Source: Lachnospiraceae bacterium (GTDB lineage: Bacteria > Bacillota > Clostridia > Lachnospirales > Lachnospiraceae). From it: a stretch of 10,125 nucleotides of DNA. Where the stretch lies: positions 1-10,125 of the forward strand of contig CAAGFP010000209.1 of NCBI GenBank assembly GCA_900769175.1. The letters are read 5' to 3'. How positions within the stretch are numbered: the first letter of the stretch is position 1; each line of letters begins with the position of its first letter. Shown here one piece after another: positions 1 through 6,558 of this stretch. Both the position numbers and the translations under genes were made by a program. The notes beneath the pieces are model-generated. The model saw nothing but the letters and a program-made list of their open reading frames with translations, did not search any database and was not told the origin of the DNA.

Positions 1-265
1 CCGCGCGGGCTTTTCCTAATTCCTTTGAGACTAAACTACCATTTCGCGCGGATTTAGTCTCACTTCGCGCGGGCTTTTCCTAATTCCTTTGAGACTAAAC
101 TATCACTTCGCGCGGGTTTAGTCTCACTCCGCGCGGGCTTTTCCTAATTCCTTTGAGACTAAACTACCATTTCGCGCGGATTTAGTCTCACTTCGCGCGG
201 GCTTTTCCTAATTCCTTTGAGACTAAATATCACTTCGCGCGGATTTAGTCTCACTCCGCGCGGGG
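1..265. repeat. 64-bp palindromic tandem repeat array (A-B-A-B), open at left edge
   Basis: Four units begin with CGCGCGGGCTTTTCC at 2, 66, 130 and 194 (periods 64, 64, 64, then 63), and a partial fifth CGCGCGGGG begins at 257. Units 1 and 3 are identical over 64 bases. Units 2 and 4 differ from each other by only one deletion and one substitution, but differ from 1/3 at several shared places (TATCACTT for TACCATTT, CACTC for CACTT). The array therefore has a 128-bp A-B period. Each unit contains the arms TGAGACTAAA and TTTAGTCTCA (26-35 with 53-62; 90-100 with 116-126) around a loop containing CGCGCGG. A second CGCGCGG stands at the start of each unit. The array is non-coding and its left end lies outside the window. 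Its function is unknown to me. Confidence 0.95.
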
Positions 266-325
266 TATTCACTAATATATAGGTAATCTACATAGAAAAG
301 TTAATAAGCTCTCAATAAAAGAATA

Positions 326-352
326 ATAGGGGCTGTAAAAAACAGCCCCTAT
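326..352 (-). terminator. Second tandem hairpin downstream of the LRR gene
   Basis: A perfect 11-bp stem (ATAGGGGCTGT at 326-336 with ACAGCCCCTAT at 342-352) has a 5-base A loop (U-type when read on the minus strand). It lies just beyond the main terminator in the direction of minus-strand transcription. The following minus-strand sequence is T-rich (TATTCTTTTATTG) without a clean T-run, so it is best read as a back-up terminator or RNA-stabilising hairpin. Confidence 0.6.
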
Positions 353-391
353 AAAAAAATAGCTATGGGCAGATGTACCCATAGCTATTTT
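353..391 (-). terminator. Rho-independent terminator of the LRR surface-protein gene
   Basis: A perfect 14-bp stem (356-369 with 378-391, core AATAGCTATGGG / CCCATAGCTATT) has an 8-base loop. Read on the minus strand it is followed by seven T residues (positions 359-353). It starts about 50 bases after the stop codon of the large minus-strand gene. Stem plus T-run is the standard intrinsic terminator layout, and it points to termination of that gene. Confidence 0.9.
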
Positions 392-441
392 CCCCATTAA
401 CTACTCGGCAATTCAATTACCAAGGATTCCCGCTTAATATC

Positions 442-3400
442 CTAAAACTTAGCCTTATTGATTTTTATTTTCACGGTTTTCGTTCCGTCATAGTTACCCT
501 TGCCTTTGATTGTTATATTACAATTAGTGCCGGAAGCAGAATAACTGATTTCGTAATCCTCTTTATTTAATACAGTTCCGTCACTTAGTTTTACAATAAG
601 ATTATCAGCGGAAATATCATAAATACCTTTTGGATTGAATTTCAGAGATTGTTTTAAGGTAACCTTGGCAGTTGTAACAGATTTCGAATAAACCTTATAA
701 ATCTTTTTGACCTCACCAACCACACGATCACCTTTTGCCGTTATAATAAGTTCAACCCAGGTATTAGCAGGAACTACTTCATTCTCACCAATTTCGGTGC
801 CTGCTTTTTTCACTGTACCGTCTGCTAAAATAGTATTTTCATAATAGGTATATTTCAAAGTATAGTCTTTATTCAGTACCAGATTCTTACCAACTTTTAC
901 CTTGGTTTTATAATTACCTGCTTTGTTCTTGTACTGAACCGGATCATAAGTAATTTTTTCTTGTCCGACAGAACCTTTTCTCACATCCACTTTATATTCC
1001 AAGGTACCTTTGAAGTTTCTTTTACCGGTAATTACGATGGTGGCAGCTTTGTTCCCAAGTTCTTCTACGGTTCCGACTTTGCTCACATTTTTATAGGTTA
1101 CATTGAAATCTTCCGTTTGATATATATAAATATCATTATTGAAATATCCGGAAATATAATTCCCTTTAACAGTAGGAACCACTCCATTTGAGGTCATGGA
1201 AAGGAATTCCGGTATATCATTAAGTTTAACTTTCGGCTTATCACTTAAGGAATCTGCTTTGATATCAAAAGGCGTTATTTTGAAATTTTTCTTAATCGTT
1301 CCTTTGTAATCCCCACAACCGGTGATGGTCATGGTAGCAGTTCCAACGCTACCGTTTTTCTTATAAGAAACATTGTAATCCCTGTATTCTTTTAATTCTC
1401 TGATTTTATTGTCTACTTTAAGAGTAAGGGTTACCTTCTGTTTATTATTATTTCCGGCAAATTCTACAGTCGGCTTGAAATTACTTACCGTTGCCTTTGA
1501 AAGATCTACCCGTTTATCAACCGCTTTCGGTCTTGTTATCTTACAGGTTTTGGTTACGCTTCCGGCATAGTCCCCGATTCCACTGATTGTAATATATCCT
1601 TTCGAATCACTCGAACTTAAAGTGATATAATAATCCGTTCCGCTCTCTAAAATTACACCATTATATTTTACAACAATATCCTTAGAAATATCGTAAAAAT
1701 CCGAGCTATTATAACTGGATTTAATACCACTAACCTGACATTTCTTGATATGAATGCCATCTTTGATACAATAAGTAAATGTTTTAGTACCTGAATAATT
1801 ATTGATTCCCTTAACTGTTACGGTAATTTCTTCCGTACCGCCTTCAATACCGCTACAGGTACCAGAGGAATAAATGAGTTCGTAATCTTTTCCAAGTGTC
1901 AGTTTCTTATTACCAAACATTACGACAGGTTTTTGTTTCTGTGTTTTTCCGTTGTATACAAGTTCGGATGTATATCCGGAAATATTCACATAACAGCCGT
2001 CAACGCCAAATCCATGCGGTTTCAGAGTAAAGGTCTGCTTATAAGTTCCTTCATAACATCCCTTCCCTGTTATGGTTAACGTAGGAGCATTTTTGTCTGT
2101 TGCCTTCGCAGCTTTATTGATGTTTTTATAGGATATCTTGTAATCGCTGTAATTATATAATCTGGTTTTACCATAGTATACATCGAAACGATAATCCAGA
2201 TTCCACATATACCATGAAAAGTCAGGATGATAATAAGATGCATCATAATAGGGCTTCACATCTCCGACTGTAGCCTTATCGAATACCCATATACCGGCAG
2301 GAATTTCATCGGGTGACTTATACATGTTTCTTGCATTTTCTTCCAAATCCCCCCAGGCGCTTGAAGGGGTTACATTAAATTTATGTGAGGTAATAGCACT
2401 TCTGATATCTGTGTTTTTCATCGATATCGCAATAGCCTTTATTGTAATGGATGTATCATCATATTCTTCCAGGAAAACGTAACCACCATATAACTTAGCA
2501 CTTTCGGTAAGATTTCCTTCTTCATCTACCGGATTCATCCCGTCTAAGGTATAATAAATCAGCACATCCGGTGTGGAAGAATAAATGAAAAATTTACCAT
2601 AATCAGTAGAGCCCGCAACTATTTTATTATTGTTACTATAAATAACAGGTGCACAAACATAGTATTCTTCATCCCTTCCCCAGATTGGATATAAAAAGAT
2701 ATCCTCTGTAATCACAGTATTACTATCCATTGCATACCCATCATCTGTTTCCCATCCAATGAATGTATATCCCGCCATTTCGGGATATCCTACTCCAAGC
2801 ATGAAATCCTTGAATAACGAATCTTTTATCCCGGTTACCTCTTTGAAGATATCATCTTCATTCTCCAGCAAGGTAATGGTGACTATTTCTCCCCATTTCG
2901 GATAAAGAACATAGTTTTTAAGATCGGCAGGATTGATTTCAGTTATTTGATTTGTATATTTGCTATCGGTAAACCAGCCAAGGAATTCATAGTCCGGTTT
3001 CGTTGCATCCGATAAAATAATCTTTTCGCTGTCCTTATTATAGGAGTCAGGATTATCATCGGAATTCATTTCTCCTGATTCCGAATCAAGCATATACTTA
3101 ATTGTAAATGTAGCATCCGTTAAGGGTACGAATTTAGCATTACACTCTGCAGCGAGTTCTTCTATATTACCGCCTGCCGGGGCATAGAAGGTTAATTCTT
3201 CAGAACAGTTTTGAAAAGAAGTTACTGAAGGATCCCCATATGAACTCCACAGCTGAATATCTGAATTCTCGAAATATACTGCTTTCAGATTGGAACAGTC
3301 ATTAAACGACCCGCAAATTTCTTCAACACTTTTGGGAATGGTAACCGACTCTAAAGCGTCACATCCGGTAAAAGAATAACTAATATATGCTGAAGAAAAA

Positions 3401-4167
3401 CGAACCTGCTCTAAGGAAGGACAATCATAACAGCTATCGTAAATACCCTGTGCACAACCGAAATCAACCTCTTTCAAATACTCAAATGTGTTAAATTCAT
3501 CCCAATCAATATAAATATAACCATAATAAGGGAAAACAACTTTTTCCAAAGAGGTGCAGGTGTTTAAAAAAGAGAAGTTCGTATTCCATCCATAATTGTA
3601 AGCAGATCCTGCAGAAAAATCGACTTCTGTTATCTCGGAGCAATTTAAGAGAGCAAAATCGGATATATCGCATCCATCTTTAAGTACAAATTTCCCTGTT
3701 TTTCCAGCAGGAACCAGCAAGAGTTTCGTAACCTCAAAATTATAGATTACTCCGTCAATGATGCGTAAATCCTGATTTCCTTCCTCCAATGCAAACTCCG
3801 TAATTTCACCCGGATTGCTGCAGACATTAATCCCACTTACTTCTTTTGGCAGAGTAAAAACTCCATCATCTGTTACAAAATCATCATTAAAGAAAAACAA
3901 TTCGTAAGTTGAATTCGTATTTACATGATATACAACTCCGTCCATAACCCGGAAAAAAGGACTATTTTCGGCAACTGTTATCTTGGTCAGTTCATCACAA
4001 GAAGCAAGAAAAGAACGATCCAGCTTTGTTATGGTTGATGATAAATAAATTTCCTCAACGCTCCATAACTGCCACCTTCGCGGAATCTCTGTAATTCCTT
4101 CGGGAAAAACAATTCTTTTTGCATAAGGAAATCCTTCGTCTCCCCAGTAATCATCCGTAATCGGCAT
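442..4167 (-). CDS. 3' part of the LRR surface-protein gene: LRR, InlB repeats, chitobiase-C-like and beta repeats
   Basis: This begins at the first ATG after the internal stop, but no Shine-Dalgarno precedes it, and related LRR-like sequence (EGIKYIKSYYYSTAIKEIIL) is encoded upstream in the same frame, so independent translation is doubtful. In this part's own numbering, residues 1-350 are irregular BspA-type LRRs (units such as CDALESVTIPKSVEEI and CSNLKAVYF). Residues 354-425 are an InlB/Listeria-Bacteroides repeat (EFLGWFTD...YPKWG), and 430-497 a second, looser copy (TFIGWETD...YPIWG). Residues 505-600 resemble the C-terminal domain of chitobiase/beta-hexosaminidase (IYYTLDGMNP). Residues 650-1241 hold about seven copies of a module ending like YEISY...ITIKGKGNYDGTKTVKIKI. 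LRR proteins of this class are surface or secreted adhesin-like proteins; the ligand here cannot be told. The DNA is visibly more AT-rich than the pst genes. Confidence 0.5.
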   Translation of the reverse strand: MPITDDYWGDEGFPYAKRIVFPEGITEIPRRWQLWSVEEIYLSSTITKLDRSFLASCDELTKITVAENSPFFRVMDGVVYHVNTNSTYELFFFNDDFVTDDGVFTLPKEVSGINVCSNPGEITEFALEEGNQDLRIIDGVIYNFEVTKLLLVPAGKTGKFVLKDGCDISDFALLNCSEITEVDFSAGSAYNYGWNTNFSFLNTCTSLEKVVFPYYGYIYIDWDEFNTFEYLKEVDFGCAQGIYDSCYDCPSLEQVRFSSAYISYSFTGCDALESVTIPKSVEEICGSFNDCSNLKAVYFENSDIQLWSSYGDPSVTSFQNCSEELTFYAPAGGNIEELAAECNAKFVPLTDATFTIKYMLDSESGEMNSDDNPDSYNKDSEKIILSDATKPDYEFLGWFTDSKYTNQITEINPADLKNYVLYPKWGEIVTITLLENEDDIFKEVTGIKDSLFKDFMLGVGYPEMAGYTFIGWETDDGYAMDSNTVITEDIFLYPIWGRDEEYYVCAPVIYSNNNKIVAGSTDYGKFFIYSSTPDVLIYYTLDGMNPVDEEGNLTESAKLYGGYVFLEEYDDTSITIKAIAISMKNTDIRSAITSHKFNVTPSSAWGDLEENARNMYKSPDEIPAGIWVFDKATVGDVKPYYDASYYHPDFSWYMWNLDYRFDVYYGKTRLYNYSDYKISYKNINKAAKATDKNAPTLTITGKGCYEGTYKQTFTLKPHGFGVDGCYVNISGYTSELVYNGKTQKQKPVVMFGNKKLTLGKDYELIYSSGTCSGIEGGTEEITVTVKGINNYSGTKTFTYCIKDGIHIKKCQVSGIKSSYNSSDFYDISKDIVVKYNGVILESGTDYYITLSSSDSKGYITISGIGDYAGSVTKTCKITRPKAVDKRVDLSKATVSNFKPTVEFAGNNNKQKVTLTLKVDNKIRELKEYRDYNVSYKKNGSVGTATMTITGCGDYKGTIKKNFKITPFDIKADSLSDKPKVKLNDIPEFLSMTSNGVVPTVKGNYISGYFNNDIYIYQTEDFNVTYKNVSKVGTVEELGNKAATIVITGKRNFKGTLEYKVDVRKGSVGQEKITYDPVQYKNKAGNYKTKVKVGKNLVLNKDYTLKYTYYENTILADGTVKKAGTEIGENEVVPANTWVELIITAKGDRVVGEVKKIYKVYSKSVTTAKVTLKQSLKFNPKGIYDISADNLIVKLSDGTVLNKEDYEISYSASGTNCNITIKGKGNYDGTKTVKIKINKAKF
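445..2220 (-). repeat. About seven diverged C-terminal beta-type protein repeats
   Basis: This part encodes repeated modules built on the pattern Y-x-(I/V/L)-x-Y ... (I/V)T(I/V)xGxGxYxGTxxxxFxI. Clear copies end with TLTITGKGCYEGTYKQTF, ITVTVKGINNYSGTKTF, YITISGIGDYAGSVTKT, ATMTITGCGDYKGTIKKNF, ATIVITGKRNFKGTLEYKV, ELIITAKGDRVVGEVKKIY and NITIKGKGNYDGTKTVKI. They resemble the Ig-like or MBG-like stalk modules of clostridial surface proteins (family assignment from memory). Divergence at the DNA level is high, so these are old duplications. Confidence 0.75.
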
Positions 4168-4605
4168 TGAAGTTCTAGCTTCAAAGGTAACCGTAAGCCC
4201 GTTTTGATAAAGAGAATCTGAACTCCAATCTTCATAATAATATTTTTCAACAGAATCAGAAAGAATAATTTCTTTAATTGCTGTAGAATAATAGTAGCTT
4301 TTAATGTATTTAATTCCTTCTCCGTAACGAACGATTTCAATGGAATTATTGTCAAATCCACTTACTTTCGCTCTAATCTGATCATTGATTTCACTATAAA
4401 CATAATAGTCAAGAATACCGGCAGAGTTTCCCGGGAAATTAGGATTGACAGAAATCGTTAATTTATGATCTTTATTCGAATATACCCAAAAATACTCATC
4501 CTGTGTAGCCTCGTTGGTGCATACACCGTCTGATTCATTACTATGATTCTCTTCTTCAGAGAGAACCTGTTCCGTATTTTCTTCGGATAATTCAGATTCC
4601 TCTTT

Positions 4606-4608
4606 TTA
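4606..4608 (-). other. In-frame TAA nonsense codon (codon 135)
   Basis: The minus-strand context is GAT TCC GAA GGT TAA AAA GAG GAA TCT GAA. One base change away lie GAA (Glu), TCA (Ser) and AAA (Lys), all of which would fit the Ser/Glu/Lys-rich surroundings. Upstream and downstream frames are the same, so no frameshift explains it. Confidence 0.9.
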
Positions 4609-5010
4609 ACCTTCGGAATCCTCTTCGCTGTCTGATTCGGATGTCGTTTCAGAAGCTTCTTCACTTCCGGTTTCCGATGTGGACTCTGAAACTTCTTCGC
4701 TTCCAATTTCCGATGTGGACTCTGAAACTTCTTCACTTCCAATTTCGGATGTAGTTTCTGAACTTTCTTCACTTTCTGTTTCGGATGCAGATTCTGACGT
4801 TTCCGAAACTTCCTCGGAAATCAGTTCTGATGAATCATCTTCTGTTTCTTCGGAACCTGACAAATCAACATCTTCAGTACCAGTTTCAGTTTCTTCCTGA
4901 ATGGATGTTTCAGGAAGTCTTTCGGATGCGAGGGTGGTCATATCCAGCGAGGACATAACTACAATTGCAGCCAGCATGCCGGCAAGAATTCGGCTAATTT
5001 TTCTTCGCAT
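4606..5010 (-). CDS. 5' part of the LRR surface-protein gene: signal peptide plus Ser/Glu stalk, 134 aa
   Basis: This is the only part translated as the sequence stands. Residues 1-28 form a Sec signal peptide: MRRK positive start, hydrophobic stretch LAGMLAAIVVMSS, and a likely cut after TLA before SE. The remaining about 105 residues are almost only Ser, Glu, Thr and Asp, with a 12-residue unit of the type GSEEVSESTSEI encoded by a 36-bp tandem repeat. Such acidic stalks usually space an exported domain from the cell surface; alone it would be a short disordered secreted peptide. The start is secured by AAAGGAGG ending 6 nt upstream and a promoter about 70 nt upstream. The ORF ends at the TAA that interrupts the longer gene, so it is better seen as a fragment than as an independent gene. 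Confidence 0.6.
   Translation of the reverse strand: MRRKISRILAGMLAAIVVMSSLDMTTLASERLPETSIQEETETGTEDVDLSGSEETEDDSSELISEEVSETSESASETESEESSETTSEIGSEEVSESTSEIGSEEVSESTSETGSEEASETTSESDSEEDSEG
4640..4783 (-). repeat. 36-bp in-frame minisatellite in the Ser/Glu stalk
   Basis: Four consecutive 36-bp units begin with GATGT (plus strand) at 4640, 4676, 4712 and 4748; a diverged fifth, starting GATGC, begins at 4784. The two central units differ at only two positions. Each unit encodes 12 residues (type GSEEVSESTSEI), so gain or loss of units keeps the frame and changes only stalk length. Confidence 0.9.
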
Positions 5011-5026
5011 TTTGCTCCTCCTTTAA
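5011..5026 (-). promoter_or_regulatory. Strong ribosome binding site of the LRR gene
   Basis: Minus strand reads AAAGGAGGAGCAAA directly before ATG 5010, a near-perfect Shine-Dalgarno with 6-nt spacing. It fixes the start of the interrupted surface-protein gene. Confidence 0.85.
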
Positions 5027-5080
5027 ACTCATACAATTTCGTTTTTATCTTCTTGTATCAGAAATAAAAAATCCAAAAAG

Positions 5081-5110
5081 ATTATATAACATTTCGCATC
5101 CGTAAATCAA
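5081..5110 (-). promoter_or_regulatory. Sigma-A-type promoter of the LRR gene
   Basis: A perfect TATAAT -10 box (minus strand, 5086-5081) is preceded after 18 nt by TTGATT (5110-5105), which matches four of six -35 consensus bases. A transcript would start near 5074, giving a leader of about 64 nt. The promoter lies between phoU and the surface-protein gene, so this gene need not depend on the pst operon. Confidence 0.6.
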
Positions 5111-5147
5111 CTATTTATCTCATCTATTTCCCATTCGACACCTCCGG

Positions 5148-5798
5148 CTATTCCGGCTCTCCTTTATGAATGCCGGTTACGGAGAAAACGACCCACTCGG
5201 CAATATTTACCGCATGATCGCCGATTCTTTCATAATATTTCGCAATCATAAGCAAATCAATCGCATATTCGCCGTCAGCATTCTTATCGGTAATCATCTC
5301 AATCAAAGTCTGTTTCACCCGTACAAAAGCATCATCCACCACATCATCATATGCTATCACTGCCTTTGCAAGTTCAAGATCCTGTGCGACATAGGCATCA
5401 ATACTGTCTGTTACCATTTTCATGGTCGCATCCGCCATAAGACGAATATCCTTGCATTCTTCACCGGTTCTTCCGTTTAGGAAGGTGATAATTTCAGCGA
5501 TATCCTCTGCCTGGTCCCCGATTCGTTCCATATCGGTAATCATTTTCAAAGCAGCAGAGATGACGCGTAAATCCGTTGCCACCGGTTGCTGACGAAGCAG
5601 CAATTTCAGGCACAGGGCTTCTATTTCCCGCTCCAGCTGGTCAATTTTATCCCCTTCTTTTCTTGCCGTTTTAGCTATCGCTGCATCGCCCTGTAACAAT
5701 GCTTTCGTTGATAAAGCGATTAAATTCTCACATTCCGAACCCATTTCAATCATTTTTTTATTCAGCAGGTTAAGCTGATTATCGAATCCACTTCTCAT
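5148..5798 (-). CDS. phoU: Phosphate transport regulator PhoU, 216 aa
   Basis: PhoU is a cytoplasmic dimeric or oligomeric all-helical protein that binds metal and couples the Pst transporter to the PhoR-type sensor, dampening phosphate starvation signalling when phosphate is plentiful. The sequence has the two tandem PhoU helical-bundle halves, each with the family signature: DMERIGDQAEDIAE in the first and YYERIGDHAVNIAEW in the second. The length fits the usual 210-240 residues. I chose ATG 5798 (MRSGFDNQLNLLNKKM, the usual PhoU opening). A TTG at 5810 would add four residues but lies only 1 nt after AGGAAGG, too close for good initiation. The gene starts 4 nt after the pstB stop and is the last gene of the operon. 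No hairpin terminator follows it. Confidence 0.95.
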   Translation of the reverse strand: MRSGFDNQLNLLNKKMIEMGSECENLIALSTKALLQGDAAIAKTARKEGDKIDQLEREIEALCLKLLLRQQPVATDLRVISAALKMITDMERIGDQAEDIAEIITFLNGRTGEECKDIRLMADATMKMVTDSIDAYVAQDLELAKAVIAYDDVVDDAFVRVKQTLIEMITDKNADGEYAIDLLMIAKYYERIGDHAVNIAEWVVFSVTGIHKGEPE

Positions 5799-5802
5799 AA
5801 TT

Positions 5803-6558
5803 TTATCCAAACCTTCCTGTAATATAATCTTCCGTTCGCTTATCCATCGGTTTTGAGAACAGTTTCTCCGTTTCGCCCGCTTCCACCAGTTCCCCGAGCA
5901 GAAAGAATGCAGTATTGTCCGAAATTCGAACGGCCTGCTGCATGTTATGAGTCACGATGATAATGGTGTATTTATCTTTTAGCTGCATCGTCAGTTCTTC
6001 AATTCTTGACGTAGAAATCGGGTCAAGGGCAGAGGTCGGCTCATCCATTAGTAAAACCTCGGGTTCTACGGCAAGCGCCCGCGCAATGCAAAGACGTTGC
6101 TGCTGCCCGCCGGAAAGACCGAGCGCATTTTTCTTTAATCGGTCCTTTACTTCGTCCCAGATGGCAGCATCTTTGAGTGCCTGCTCGACAATTTCATCCA
6201 ATTTGTTTTTATTGGTAATTCCATGGGTCCGCGGACCATATGCAATATTGTCATAAATACTCATCGGGAACGGATTCGGTTTCTGAAACACCATTCCGAC
6301 CTCTCGGCGAAGTTCATTCACATCAACATCCTTATCAAAAATATTTTTGCCCTTATAAAATACCTGCCCCGAGGTTCTGACCGTCGGAATCAGGGAATTC
6401 ATCCGGTTTAACGTTTTAAGAAAAGTGGATTTCCCACATCCCGAAGGACCTATGAAAGCCATAATACTCTTCTCAGGTACGGAAATATTGATATTTTTTA
6501 AGGCCTGATTCTCTCCGTACCACAGACAAAGATCATTTGCCGTAATGATTTCACTCAT
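5803..6558 (-). CDS. pstB: Phosphate ABC transporter ATP-binding protein PstB, 251 aa
   Basis: PstB is the cytoplasmic ATPase that drives phosphate import through PstC/PstA. All ABC motifs are present: Walker A GPSGCGKST (37-45), Q-loop FQKPNPFPMSIYDN (Q92), signature LSGGQQQR (148-155), Walker B VLLMDEP (168-174) followed by TSALDP, and the H-loop histidine in VTHNM (H204). FQKPNPFPMSIYDNIAYGPR is highly typical of PstB rather than other ABC ATPases. The open frame extends upstream by 106 codons to 6876, but that part only overlaps pstA in another frame and looks like no protein family. The true start is ATG 6558, preceded by AAGGAG with 6-nt spacing and overlapping the pstA stop as ATGA. 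The length of 251 residues is normal. Confidence 0.97.
   Translation of the reverse strand: MSEIITANDLCLWYGENQALKNINISVPEKSIMAFIGPSGCGKSTFLKTLNRMNSLIPTVRTSGQVFYKGKNIFDKDVDVNELRREVGMVFQKPNPFPMSIYDNIAYGPRTHGITNKNKLDEIVEQALKDAAIWDEVKDRLKKNALGLSGGQQQRLCIARALAVEPEVLLMDEPTSALDPISTSRIEELTMQLKDKYTIIIVTHNMQQAVRISDNTAFFLLGELVEAGETEKLFSKPMDKRTEDYITGRFG

Larger units (their letters stand above)
442..5010 (-). pseudogene. Secreted BspA-like leucine-rich-repeat multidomain protein, interrupted by one in-frame stop
   Basis: The reading frame from ATG 5010 to TAA 442 is 1,523 codons and is broken only by TAA at 4608-4606 (codon 135). I read the codons between the two open parts by hand: they are in the same frame (5010 minus 4167 is divisible by 3) and show no other stop. 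Sequence on both sides of the stop is Ser/Glu-rich, so the stop sits inside one continuous linker. In full-length numbering the predicted layout is: signal peptide 1-28, Ser/Glu stalk about 30-155, BspA-type LRRs about 230-630, two InlB-type repeats about 635-778, a chitobiase-C-like domain about 786-881, and about seven related beta-type repeats about 930-1522. I see no LPXTG motif or C-terminal membrane anchor. A good ribosome site (AAAGGAGG, 6 nt from ATG) and promoter precede it. A full-length product would need readthrough, reversion or a corrected base call. Confidence 0.85.

Noticed and set aside
1..265. CRISPR array
   Set aside because: All 64 bases of the unit are conserved, so there are no unique spacers, and no cas genes are present.
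4029..4361. Separate 110-aa minus-strand ORF covering the 5' part of the LRR region
   Set aside because: It lies in another frame over the continuous LRR coding frame, has no ribosome site and shows low-complexity Leu/Lys composition typical of a shadow frame.
4606..4608. Recoding of the stop as selenocysteine, or programmed frameshift
   Set aside because: The codon is TAA, not TGA, and the frames on both sides are identical, so neither selenocysteine insertion nor a single frameshift can explain it.
4458..4772. Lys/Arg-rich 104-aa minus-strand ORF over the Ser/Glu repeats
   Set aside because: This is the frame-shifted reading of the 36-bp minisatellite (KKFQSPHRK-type repeats) and carries no start signals.
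4679..4900. Ser/Asp-rich 73-aa plus-strand ORF
   Set aside because: This is the antisense shadow of the Ser/Glu stalk repeats; no ribosome site or promoter seen on the plus strand.
5799..5810. TTG start for PhoU at 5810
   Set aside because: It lies only 1 nt after the AGGAAGG ribosome site and inside the pstB tail; ATG 5798 gives the usual PhoU N terminus.
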